Shown piece after piece: positions 54,198-64,000 of a DNA stretch of 64,000 bases. The position numbers were made by a program, and so were the translations under genes. How positions within the stretch are numbered: position 1 is the first letter of the stretch; each line of letters opens with the position of its first letter. The notes under the pieces are model-generated. The model was not told where the DNA came from, did no database searches, and saw nothing but the letters and a program-made list of their open reading frames with translations. Origin of the DNA: Gloeophyllum trabeum ATCC 11539. Taxonomy: Eukaryota > Basidiomycota > Agaricomycetes > Gloeophyllales > Gloeophyllaceae. The stretch is taken from positions 209,221-273,220 of the forward strand of contig NW_006920423.1 of NCBI RefSeq assembly GCF_000344685.1, given 5' to 3'.

Positions 54198-56735
54198 GGC
54201 CGGTCGTGAGGTCGTGAGGTCGTGAAATATACACAAGGAGCCTGGTTCAGCCTCAGCTGGCGAGGCGTTCGGTTCGAGTTGAACTTGGGGCGAGCGCACT
54301 CCGACGCGTTGCGAGCCCCGGTCACGTGCCACGCGAGCACCTGGGAGTTTGCCTGTCAGATTTAAATTCGAAACGCCGTTAATTAAATCGGGACCCGCGA
54401 TACCCGAGGCTCGCTACTTTGTATTTTCAGAGCATGCTGAAAGACAAGGCAGATGAAGCGCAAGGTCGAACCGCTCTCTTCTTGCAGGCTGCAGGAGACA
54501 GTGCCAAGGGAACAGAGTTGTCACAAATGGCCTTACCGCTATTGAACAAGGCTCTCTCGTTGCCGAGTGCAAAACTCTCATGTATCCCAATCGAGTAACG
54601 GTCCTTCCGTATCGAGCTTTGTAGGTCCCTTCGGCAGCCTCCGAGGGTCGACACAGCAGGACCTCCAGCAAGGCAGAGCATGCAAGTAAAACACTGGATG
54701 ACTTCCCGTAAGCCAAAATCCTAGATTTCGCAGTTCTAAACGCCATCAGCGTACCTGGTCACACTCGCTGCCACGGTGAAATGGAAAAATAGAACTGTTC
54801 CTCCCATCCGTAATGCCAGACCAACGCTCGACGACTGCAAGTCACGACCATGAGGTCGCTTTCCATTTATGGCGAGCGGATCGCTCAATTTAGCAGGTGC
54901 TGATGGCAGGTTTGATATGCGGACCTCAACCGAGGCTAAGCGAGCGTTTAGAGTCGTCTGGAGATTTGGAAAGGGGGGTCGACCCCCCTGCTAGATTTAA
55001 AGTTTAGAGACGGTTTTTGCTCGACGAGCCTCATCAAAACTTGGTCTAAGCGAGAGCGTGACAAGACGGCATCTCGGCTTGATGCGTTTAGAGATTTAGA
55101 ACTGCTCAAAACACGTTCTAAATGCTTACGGGAAGTCATCCACTCACCAGCATACAAAAACCAGCTAAAATAGAAAGAGCACCCACCATTCTCGCGGAAC
55201 TCGCACACGAAGTCCCTCGGGTCCGGCCCACGATCAAGCTGTCCGTTAATGCGTCCGAGTGGCGTCCGAGCAAGGACCCGCTCTCGAAAACCACATCGTC
55301 GAGGGCGACGCGTAAATGCGCTGGAGAGCGGCAGGGCCCCCAGTGGGGCGGTGGACGCGTCCAGCGCGTTTACGCTTTGTCGCCCCGCCTCCTCTGCAGC
55401 AAGTCCAAGTAGGTGAGCGGGTGTGGCGATGCTGCACGGAATTCGCTACTCGGCCGGGAGGGAGAGAAGGTCGAAGAGGTAAGGGGTCATGTGTAGGTGA
55501 GCTGCAGGAGCTGCTCCGCGAATGCAGAGCCGCGTTTGGCGCCAGGAAGGTGTAGGACTCGCGTGAGCCACTCGCGCGTAGCTCGGGTGGAAGAAGTTCG
55601 ACTTTGTTTGAGGAGAGCGAGCAGAAGATCGCAGACGAGTACTTCGCTTCGAAGATGATACGCCGAGCTCGTGGTCATTGTACATGCACTACCGTCCAGT
55701 GGACGTTACGCGCAAGCGCACTGTGTGGCTGTCAATGGGCCAATGCGAGATACAAGGCGGAACGTACCTTTACTGATACGACCTGGAGCAGGGTGAGCAT
55801 ATGTTTTGACTTGCCTGCATACCGAGCTTGGCTGAATCCGCCACACATAGCAAAGTGAGACCTGCCATCTGGAATCTGGATCAAATCGCAAGGATCGCTA
55901 CTGGGCGTACTCGGGTGCACACCCTTGACACATTCTGCGGCAACCGGGCGCAGCGTACCACCCGCTCACCTCGGGTGGCACGCCTCCGTCAGAACGACGC
56001 ACTAAGAACTGTCCTCGATATTGCGGTTTCGAGCGCGCTCGCGTATCGAAGGAACCGGCGACGCACCTGGACCGAGCTGTGGATTGTTGGTTCGCTCGGC
56101 CGTTAATGAACGTCGACCGCGGGATGTCGTTACCCGCCGATCGCGTCGATCCGCGTTCAAATTCTAGCGCTCGCGGAGGTCAACGCGGGGTGCCACCGTC
56201 CTTACCTGTCAAGCTCTCCAGTGCAAGTCGGGGTACGGTGGTTGGCGTCGAACGTCAAGCGTCCTACGAAAACGAAAACAAACGCAATGTGCCACTGGAT
56301 GCCTGGGTCAAGGGCGCAGCAACCCGAATACAACGCGTCCCATTGTCCGAGTGATGGTGGTTGAAAAGAAGCGCAGGGACGCGCGAGTTCCCACAGAACC
56401 CGCTGATGGGACTGATGGATTGCTTTCTTCTCTGTGGGCTTGTGGGCGCACTCCTCAGTTTGGGAATATACGTTTGGCCTTGCCTTCAGACAACTGCCCA
56501 AGGTATGTCAGTATTTGTTGAACAGGAGGACGTATACTGACCTCAAGCAATTGTTGAACAAGTTTCAGAATTTTTACCCGCTTGACAGATTTTACAGGAA
56601 TTTTCCAAGCACCGCGCGTTGGCGTAAACACGGACCCACAGTCGCCTACAAACACGGACCTACAACGGCCAACACCCAAATATGGTAATTTTGGATTGCC
56701 TGCGCTCCCGTTGATTGCGTGCAGGTCGACGCCTC
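54198..56735. other. Gene-poor interval with palindrome and repeated motif
   Basis: About 2.5 kb. It holds a 16-bp perfect palindrome (54973–54988), a recurring GCGTTTAGAG motif (54947, 55084) and a duplicated AAACACGGACC(C/T)ACA at 56626–56664. No convincing gene. Confidence 0.45.
54973..54988. repeat. Perfect 16-bp palindrome GGGGGGTCGACCCCCC
   Basis: Six G, TCGA, six C. It stands in AT-richer sequence and is flanked by partly repeated 'taagcgag' and 'tttagaga' words. No gene context explains it. Confidence 0.8.
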
Positions 56736-56743
56736 TATATAAG
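56736..56743 (+). promoter_or_regulatory. TATA box of the full-length Clp1-like gene
   Basis: TATATAAG, 79–86 bp before the start codon. The divergent Clp1-like gene at 62164 has the same octamer. Confidence 0.6.
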
Positions 56744-56821
56744 ACGGCCTGCGTCTCCGCCGTCCCCCACTTCCGCCTTCCGCTGCCTGCCTGCCACTCA
56801 CCCTCAACACACTCAACCAAC

Positions 56822-58022
56822 ATGGTCTTGCAGAACCGCAACGTCTCGAAGCGCATCGACGCGGAGAACACGCCGCCGCCTCTGAAGCCCGCCGCGAGCG
56901 AGGAGGCGCGGCTCCCCAAGGCCATCCGCGAGGCCTCGCGCCGCCGCCGCGCGCACGCCAACGGCACGCGCACGAGCAGGTACGCCGCGGAGCAGGCGAT
57001 GCGCCGCAGCAAGACGCGCAGCCCGCCCCAGCCCTTCCGCATCGAGCTGCCCAAGACGCCCTCGCCCGCAAACGAGCAGGCGGATGTGGAGATGCGGGAT
57101 GCGGAGCCCGTGCAGAGGACGAGGGAGACGGTGGCGCTCCCGCGGTATTTGGAGAGGCCCGAGTATAAGGAGATCCCGTCGCATAATATTGTGGATATCG
57201 AGTTGGGCCTCGCGGAGACCCCTATTGATTATATTCGTGATGGCTTGGAGGTCGAGGGACCGAGGTACGCTTCACTTGGTTGTTCGATTTCTTCGTGACT
57301 CTAATGTTTCTTTCAGAATGCTCAAGTCTTTGAATGCGATGCAACCCGTCCCCCTGACCAATGTCCTCCCCTCCGAGTTCGAGGTCGTCATCAACGACGA
57401 CTCGTCCGACCTCCCCACGCACATGTTCGCCGTCTTCGGCCGGCAGCCCTTCACGCACGGCCCGCCGAAGCCCAACCGCCAGAAAGTCACCCTCTACCCC
57501 GTGCACGACATCGTCTTCGCCGCGCACTGCGCGCACCTCCCGCGCCTGCGGCCCAACAAGCCCTCGCGCTCGTCCGTCTCCGAGCCGATCAAGCTCCCCG
57601 TGGTACCCGTGTGCCTCCCCTCCCCGCAGACCTTCCCCATCCTCTCGTCGTACCTCTACACCAAGCGCACGGACCTGCTGCTCTCCGCGCTCCTCCCGAG
57701 CGTGCCGATGTCGCTCGCGGGCCCGCTGGGCCTGACGAGCGTCGACGAGACGATCCCGGACGACTTCCACAAGGCGCAGACGATCGCGTTCGCGCAGAAG
57801 ATCGCGCGGACGTTCACCGCGCGCGCGCTGCTGCAGCACGCGATGGTGATCAACGGCGTGTGGCGGAACGTGTGCGCGCTGGGCGTGTTCGAGGACCGCC
57901 TGTGGAGCGCGATGGACTTTGCGTGGGAGGCGGTGCTCACTGCGCTCGCGTTCGCGACGGGGAACCCGAAGGCGATGGTCGGGAATCTGTCCGACAAGGA
58001 GTACGCGTCTGCTGTGTTGTGA
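56822..58022 (+). CDS. Clp1-like protein, full length (dikaryon/clamp regulator family)
   Basis: Two exons, 56822–57264 and 57317–58022; 382 aa, close to Coprinopsis Clp1 (365). The N-terminal part is basic and polar (KAIREASRRRRAHANGTRTS), then YKEIPSHNIVDIELGLAETP. The conserved core begins DYIRDGLEVEGPRMLKSLNA and continues DDSSDLPTHMFAVFGR, VTLYPVHDIVFAAHCAHLPR, IKLPVVPVCLPSPQTFPILS, SYLYTKRTDLLLSALLPSVP, ALLQHAMVINGVWRNVCALG and LWSAMDFAWEAVLTALAFAT. In Coprinopsis cinerea clp1 acts downstream of the A homeodomain factors to start clamp development; in Ustilago maydis Clp1 is needed for proliferation in planta. It is unrelated to the mRNA-cleavage factor also named Clp1. Family assignment is from motif memory without a search. 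Confidence 0.7.
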
Positions 58023-58391
58023 TCCTTTATTTTGTTCTTGTTTCCTCGGGACTTTCTCTCAGGATTATGTGGATAACCTCTCCTTAAGGCGCCCATGATA
58101 TGCCATATGCCCACACGCTCACATCCTATGCCGCTCCTTTGCCTCATTCTCACCATCTTATCACGTATCATTATTCTTCCTGTGCATTGCATGTGTCTCG
58201 TCGCATTGTATCCTACTGTACTCGAGCATAAGTACCAGACCGTAGAGTGTAGCAGCAGAAGAAATCAATCTTGTAATTGTTTTTGGACATATTTCCTTGT
58301 GTGAACAGAAACATATCCCGAAGTGGAGATGACTGGCTGACGTAATTGTTTTACGGTCTGTCGTATTGCATCCTCTGCAGCTGCGTCCGCG
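58023..58391. other. Intergenic, Clp1-like 3' flank and DBP4 promoter
   Basis: 369 bp, tandem genes on the plus strand. No TATA box or other element noted. Confidence 0.4.
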
Positions 58392-61158
58392 ATGGCAGCC
58401 GGGTCGTCTGTCGCAGGCCCGTCCAAGCGAAAACCGAGCAAGAATGCGCACGGCAAGACCGCCCCACGCCACCCGTCCAAGCTCAAAAAGCTCACGGAAA
58501 AGCAGCAGCTCGCCGCGCTCGAGAAAGCCGTCGAGGCCTTCGTCCGTCGCCCTCCCTCTTTTCCCCTTCCCGCGCTCATCCCACGCCCTCCCTAGGAACC
58601 CTCCGACGCCCTCGCGGCCTTTGCGGACCTCCCGCTCTCCGCGCCCACGCAGCGCGGGCTCAAGAAAAGTTTCTTCGTGCAGATGACGCAGATACAGAGG
58701 AAGAGCCTGCCGGTGTCGCTCAAGGGCCGCGACGTGCTCGGCGCGGCGCGCACGGGGAGCGGGAAGACGCTCGCGTTTCTCGTGCCGGTGCTCGAGGTGC
58801 TCTACAGGCGGAGGTGGGGCCCGCAGGACGGGCTGGGCGCGTTGGTCATCTCGCCGACGAGGGAGCTGGTGAGTCGCGAGCTTCATGCCGGAGGAGTGCG
58901 CTGAGCGTGATTGGTGGGCAGGCGGTGCAGATATTCGAGGTGCTCAGGTCGATCGGCGGGTACCACACCTTCTCCGCGGGGCTGGTGATTGGGGGGAAGA
59001 GCTTGAAAGATGAGCGGGAGAGGCTGGGGCGCATGAATATCCTCGTCGCGACGCCCGGCCGGCTGCTGCAGCATATGGACCAGACGGTCGGGTTCGCGTG
59101 CGATAACCTCCAGATGCTCGGTGCGTGCGGGTCTCACATTACACTGCTGCAGTTCTAACGCAGGCACCGCGCCGACAGTCCTAGACGAGGCGGACCGTAT
59201 CCTAGACATGGGCTTCGCCAAGACCCTCTCCGCCCTCCTCTCCCACCTCCCCAAGTCGCGCCAAACCCTCCTCTTCTCCGCCACCCAGACGCAGTCCGTG
59301 ACCGACCTCGCCCGGCTGAGCCTCAAGGACCCCGTCTTCATCTCCGCCGACCCCGAAGCCGCGGGGCTCGCCACGCCAGACTCCCTGCAGCAGCACTACA
59401 CCGTCGTCCCACTCGACAAGAAGCTCGACGTGCTGTGGAGCTTCGTCAAGAGCCACCTGCAGTGCAAGACGCTCGTGTTCCTGAGCGCGTGCAAGCAGGT
59501 GCGCTTCGTGTTCGAGACGTTCCGCCGGCTGCACCCGGGCGTGCCGCTCCTCCACCTGCACGGGAAGCAGAAGCAGGCGACGCGGCTGGCCGTGTATCGG
59601 AAGTTCACCAGGAGCAAGCACGCGGTGCTCTTCGCGACGGATATCGCCGCGCGCGGGCTCGATTTTCCGGCGGTGGACTGGGTCGTGCAGGTCGACGCGC
59701 CCGAGGACGCGGAGACGTATATACACCGCGTGGGCCGCACGGCGCGGTACGAGAGCGCGGGGAACGCGCTGTTGTTTCTCTGCCCGAGCGAGGAGGAGGG
59801 GATGTGCAGGGCGCTCGAGGGGAAGGGCGTGACCGTGGAGAAGACGAAGATACGCGCGAGCAAGACGCAGAGCATCGAGAATATGCTGCAGAAGCTCGCG
59901 TTCCAGGACCCGGAGGTCAAGTACCTCGGGCAGCGGGTGCGTGTCGCGTGTGCTGTTGAGGAGAGTGGTGATGCTGATTTTGGGTTACAGGCGTTTGTGT
60001 CGTACATGCGCTCGGTGTACCTGCAGAAGGACAAGAGTATCTTCAAGCTGGAGGAGCTCCCCGCGGAGGCGTTCGCGGCGTCCCTCGGTCTGCCCGGCGC
60101 GCCCAAGATCAAGTTCCTCAGCAGGGAGATCGCGAAGAAGAAGAAGAATGCGCAGCGGATCGTGCCGGGGACGGATAATCAGCAGGTATCGGAGGTGGCG
60201 CCGCATGAGAGCAGTGATGAAGAGGAGAGCGAGGAGAGTGGAGACGAAGAGGAGGGGCAGGAGAGCGGGTCTGAGGCTGAAGGGAGCAGAGCGTCCAGGC
60301 CGCCGGAGGAGGCGAAGGGGTCTGCAAAGCCGTCGAAAGTGAGTCTACTGACTTTCTACGATAATGTGCCCGTACTGACGGAGCGGCAGACAAACGGCGT
60401 GCGCACAAAGTACGACCGCATGTTCGAGCGGAAGAACCAGAACATCCTCTCCGCGCACTACACCAAGCTCGTCGACCACGGCGCCGACTCAGAGGAAGAA
60501 GACGACTTCATCACACTCAAGCGCGCGGACCACGAGCTCCCCGGCGCGGGCCTGCCCGAATCGCACAACCTCTCGAAGCGGAAGCTGAAGGCGGGCGAGT
60601 CGAAGAAGGCGATGCTAAAGTACAAGGGCGCGCCGACGAAGCTCGTGTTTGACGACGAGGGGCGGGCGCATGAGTTGTACGAGATGCAGGATCCGGAGGA
60701 GGTGTTCAAGGGCGGGGAGCGCGAGGTGGCGGAGGCGGGGAAGAAGTATGTGCAGGAGGAGAGGGGGAAGTTGATGGAGAGGGATGTGCTGGATAAGGCG
60801 GAGGCGAGGGAGAAGAAGAGGGAGAAGAAGCGGAAGCGGAAGGAAAGGGAGAAGGGGGTATGTCGGCACGTTTCGCTGTTGCCTGTGATGTTTCTGACGT
60901 TTGTCTTTGTGGAAGGCTCCCGGCGATGATGCCTACCTTGGGCCTTCTGTGCAGCCGCTGCCCGAGGACGATGGGTATGAGTCCCCCGAGTTTGAGCTCC
61001 CGTCTGCAAGTGATTCTGAGGACGAAGCGGCACCGCCTCCGCCAAAGCGAAGTAAAAAGGCGCCGAATTCACGGCCAGAGAGGAATACGAGCCCAGAGCT
61101 CAATAATCTGGAGGACGAGGAAGAGCTGGCGCTTCGTATGCTTCGTAGCAGGCGCTAA
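58392..61158 (+). CDS. DBP4: DBP4/HCA4 (DDX10), DEAD-box RNA helicase of ribosome biogenesis
   Basis: Seven exons: 58392–58541, 58596–58868, 58922–59120, 59179–59936, 59991–60338, 60390–60857 and 60916–61158; 812 aa (yeast Dbp4 770). Helicase motifs: Q-region [20 protein letters not shown] then [19 protein letters not shown]; Ia SPTREL|AVQ; Ib [23 protein letters not shown] (restored by the acceptor at 59178); [75 protein letters not shown]. The C-terminal extension is acidic ([20 protein letters not shown]), with [20 protein letters not shown], and ends [11 protein letters not shown]. Dbp4 is a nucleolar helicase that frees the U14 snoRNA and supports early 18S processing, the same pathway as SOF1 at 10.5–12.2 kb. 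Confidence 0.95.
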
Positions 61159-62163
61159 TCCTTGTATACTAGACCCTCACTAATTGTTGCTATCAGTTGT
61201 TGGAATTCTTCCGCATCCACGAATGTCATTGCATCGTTGTCGACGCTTCCAATTGACTCGTAACCTGCGTTTGGGGTTCGACCCGCCAAGTTGGCACCTC
61301 TTGGGGGGCTGAGAACTTCGATATTTATGTCGCTCCGATTCTCTGTACTACCAGGGCTATGGTCCTTGACTCTCGTATGCACCCCTGGATTGCTTGAGGT
61401 ACCTTCTCTACTGAGGGATGGCAATCGCTGTGCGATGTACCCTGCTACTCTATGGAATAACCATGTCGCTCCAGGGTACACCGCACAGCGTACATGTCAT
61501 CCATGTAACATCTCATAGCTCCTGGTGCATGCTGTGAGAGGATGTAGCGTCCCCGCCGGGCACTTCGGCCTTCTGAGAGGGCGTTCTCACAATTGTTGCC
61601 CCTTGTGCGGATCCCAAGGCCTTGGGACTCTCGATGCCACAAGATATTCCTTTTCAAATCATCGGTGATATGGGATACAGCCTCGGTGCGTGTCAAGCCT
61701 TCTTTCTTTCTTGATGTGCGGCTGTGGCCGCCTTTACTGTCATTGTACTACAGATGGGCTTACAGGCCACCATGCTCAGTGGCCAATGCTACCGTGCGAA
61801 AGCTTAAACCACCCACGCCGCCCGTGCACGAGACTGCCACAGTTGTCATCGCCACTTCTGCTTGTATATACTCAAAGCTAGCACGAAGGCGTGTTTGTGA
61901 TATAACTTCCAAGTCTTCGACGGCCACACCCTCCGCACGGCATGGCAGATGAGTCTGGTACTTTGCCACTCACGCCCCCCAGGGTCCTGTGGCGTTCGCG
62001 CTTAATTACCTCCGGTTTGCCACACCTTGCCCACTGGAGACGCTTTGACCTGACACTTTATTGGCCATCGTATATAAGAGGCGAGTGACATGTGGACATT
62101 CTCCCAACACTCATTTTCGCAGAGGCTCGCAGACAATTGGCTGGCGACCGCATTCCTTCTATC
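61159..62163. other. Intergenic region
   Basis: About 1 kb with short frames only. The right end carries the promoter of the divergent Clp1-like gene. Confidence 0.4.
62071..62078 (+). promoter_or_regulatory. TATA box of the divergent Clp1-like gene
   Basis: TATATAAG, 86–93 bp before the start codon, the same sequence and spacing as in the full-length Clp1-like gene. Confidence 0.6.
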
Positions 62164-63150
62164 ATGCATTCTCCAGCCAACGGACGCAACATGGTCCACG
62201 TCCATTCCTACATGAAGAAGTTCGACTGTCTCAATGACTATGCAAGGCATGACTGGATGGAGCTCGCTTCCGAGCTTATCCCAGTGATGCATTGGACGCG
62301 GCTTCACGGGGTGTCTCACACGGTTCGCCACGAAGTGATCGATAATGATCTCGCTTCTCCACCCTGGGAGTTCAAAGGGAAGTCCTTGCGCCAGGTGAGG
62401 TCAGAGCTGCGTAGGCAGGGCCCGAAGTGAGTCTTAAACGATCAACAAATATATCGCTGCTCCAGGCCGAAGTCTGATTGACCGCATCGTAGGTTTATGA
62501 AGGCTGCAGAGTCTGTGGAGTATGTATGGCCTGAGTCCCGCGCGTTTACATCGGCCACCGCAATCGTGAGGGTCTCTTCGGAACTCGCAGACTGGGGTCC
62601 AACACATATCGTAGCGACGCTCGAGGGGGATACGTATCCCGTGTCTCAAGTCATCTTCGCGGCTTACTGGGCCTACTGGCGCCTTCCTCCTCCCGCTATG
62701 CGCTACACGCCAACCGCAGATGGTTCAAGTTCTATGGCGGAGCTACAAGTCTGCTCATCGGCCAACTGTCCCCCGTATTATTCCAGGGCCTTCAAGCAAG
62801 TGAACAGGTTCCTGATGTCCCAAGACGTCCAGGACTTAGGTCTACTACCCTTTTATTCCCTCATGAAAGACCTCCGGACGACGAGGCACGATGAATCGAT
62901 CTACAAGAGCCCGCTGTATCTCGACGTGGTATTGAGGCACTTGAGGAAGTATTGCATCTCCAGCGACGGATTACTGCGAGAGTATATGCAGCATGTATAC
63001 TCTGTATGGCGGATAGTGGAGGACTGTGGCCTGCATGCTGAATCGTGTGTTTGGGACGCTTTGGAAACCGTCTGGCGCGCGGGTATGCAAGTCATGATGG
63101 AACGCAAACTGGAGCACGAACATCGCAAAGGGTCGATGGTCAAGGGTTAG
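62164..63150 (+). CDS. Divergent Clp1-like protein
   Basis: Two exons, 62164–62426 and 62493–63150; 306 aa, ATG 62164 (MHSPANGRNMVHVHSYMKKF) to TAG 63148–63150. Similarity to the full-length Clp1-like protein is patchy but ordered: SSELADWGPTHIVATLEG with PTHMFAVFG; YPVSQVIFAAYWAYWRLPPP with YPVHDIVFAAHCAHLPRL; FYSLMKDLRTTRHDESIYKS in the YLYTKRTD region; REYMQHVYSVWRIVEDCGLH with LQHAMVINGVWRNVCALGVF; and CVWDALETVWRAGMQVM with LWSAMDFAWEAVLTAL. The first exon has no counterpart. The single intron sits before the conserved core, as in the full-length gene. Likely an old, fast-evolving paralogue; function unknown. Confidence 0.55.
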
Positions 63151-63380
63151 GATTATTGTTGACCAAGGGAATGGCGCGCTCTCCTGTACTTAGAGGGGCT
63201 AAATGATTATGATATATGTACAATCACGAGATGACCGGATGTCAGAATACAGTGTGACTAAGATATACTCCGCAGAACAGCAAACGATGCGAACCCAATG
63301 GACAGCAGAACACACAACAAGAGAGCAAAGAACACAAATGGGGGCACACACCGCTAGGTTTGAACGAACGAACGAAGAAC

Positions 63381-64000
63381 TCATCTATTACCAGGCAACC
63401 ACTGCTGCACCATTGCAGACCAGTTCTCGTGCAGACTGTAATTCGGATGGACCTGCACCGGCTCCTCCGCCGGCATACCGCTCATAACCACGCCATGACC
63501 GTCCCTCGCATAGGGGTGATCGACAGTCTGGGGCAAAAGCATCGGACCCCCCGTACTCACGTAATGCTGCTGCTGCGACTCCATCCTAGGATCCTGGGCG
63601 TGCCAATGCTGAGCATGATGCTGCTGCTGCACTTGGTCACCAGGAACCGGCTGGTAGTACTGGTATTGATCGCCGTGTTGCTGATAATCATGAGCATAAG
63701 CGGCTTGGGGCACAGGCGCAGCGTATTGCTGATGCTGATACGTCGGTTGTTCAGGCTCGTAACTCGGGGCTGGCTCAGCCTGAGGCGCATAGTAATGTTG
63801 ATGCTGTTGCTGCGCCGGTATCCCAGAGTTGATCTCATCCACCCATTCGCGCATCGACGCATTGTTGTAATACGTGTCATGCATCTGCGCATTCAGCTGC
63901 CCCTCGAATCCACGCAACTGTTGCGCGAGAGCCGGGTGGACATGCGCAAACGGCTCCGAATCCGTAGAGTGCGGGGACTGAGTTGGATCGCTCGCCGCAG
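63381..64000 (-). CDS. Gln/His-rich C-terminal part of an unidentified protein (continues beyond window)
   Basis: The minus frame is open from the window edge at 64000 to the TAG at 63383–63381, about 205 residues. It reads FAHVHPALAQQLRGFEGQLN, HDTYYNNASMREWVDEINSG, then a Gln/His/Tyr/Pro-rich stretch (QQQHQHYYAPQAEPAPSYEP and similar). It ends HENWSAMVQQWLPGNR. The codons before the ATG at 63917 remain in frame, so that ATG is internal. Such Gln-rich ends are common in fungal transcription factors, but no DNA-binding domain is within the window. Confidence 0.6.
   Translation of the reverse strand, partial: AASDPTQSPHSTDSEPFAHVHPALAQQLRGFEGQLNAQMHDTYYNNASMREWVDEINSGIPAQQQHQHYYAPQAEPAPSYEPEQPTYQHQQYAAPVPQAAYAHDYQQHGDQYQYYQPVPGDQVQQQHHAQHWHAQDPRMESQQQHYVSTGGPMLLPQTVDHPYARDGHGVVMSGMPAEEPVQVHPNYSLHENWSAMVQQWLPGNR

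Noticed and set aside
61270..61290. B-box-like GGTTCGACCC suggesting a tRNA
   Set aside because: No A box or cloverleaf at the right distance.
1..64000. CRISPR arrays, bacterial operons, riboswitches, rRNA
   Set aside because: None seen; the sequence is clearly intron-rich fungal nuclear DNA.

Overview
The window is nuclear DNA of a filamentous basidiomycete, most likely an Agaricomycete. Genes are cut by many short GT–AG introns of about 43–65 nt. Core eukaryotic genes are recognisable: an Sds3-type HDAC-complex subunit, RTF1, SOF1/DCAF13, VPS26, VWA8, DBP4 and NADP-isocitrate dehydrogenase. Two very small genes encode CaaX lipopeptide mating-pheromone precursors, and three genes look like Clp1 (clampless1) relatives, a family tied to dikaryon and clamp development. 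All gene models were spliced by eye, so exon edges are predictions.

Layout. 0–25.4 kb is a gene-dense housekeeping block: the 3' end of a membrane-protein gene, a small unknown gene, a 2.5 kb gap with a diverged direct repeat, the Sds3-like gene (+), RTF1 (-), SOF1 (-), a four-helix membrane protein with a long tail (+), VPS26 (-), a 24-exon VWA8 (-), a tRNA-like element, and a saccharopine-dehydrogenase-like reductase (+). 25.5–28.5 kb is a decay zone: an internally deleted ABC-transporter relic on the minus strand, a 359-bp hAT-type MITE with an 8-bp target duplication, and a 437-bp MITE with TA duplications. A purine nucleoside phosphorylase gene (-) follows.

30.8–41.4 kb is the most interesting part. 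Pheromone precursor 1 (+) is followed by a tandem pair of retropepsin-like genes whose catalytic Asp-Thr/Ser-Gly triplet is gone; the second copy carries a nonsense codon. Then come NADP-isocitrate dehydrogenase (-, mitochondrial presequence plus a C-terminal AKL), pheromone precursor 2 (-), and an acyl-CoA ligase (-, also ending AKL). No Ste3 receptor is visible.

41.4–56.8 kb is gene-poor: an MFS-transporter relic, a TATA-driven short Clp1-like gene (46.2 kb), a 66-residue cationic small-protein gene (50.0 kb), a 1,008-residue SAP-domain protein (-), and repeats. 56.8–63.2 kb holds the full-length Clp1-like gene, DBP4, and a third, divergent Clp1-like gene. The window ends inside a Gln-rich protein gene (-).

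Taken together, the right half combines two pheromone precursors, three Clp1-like genes and a domesticated retropepsin pair. It may be the flank of a B-type (pheromone/receptor) mating locus, or a separate mating-related cluster. The sequence supports each component individually; the idea that they work together is inference.
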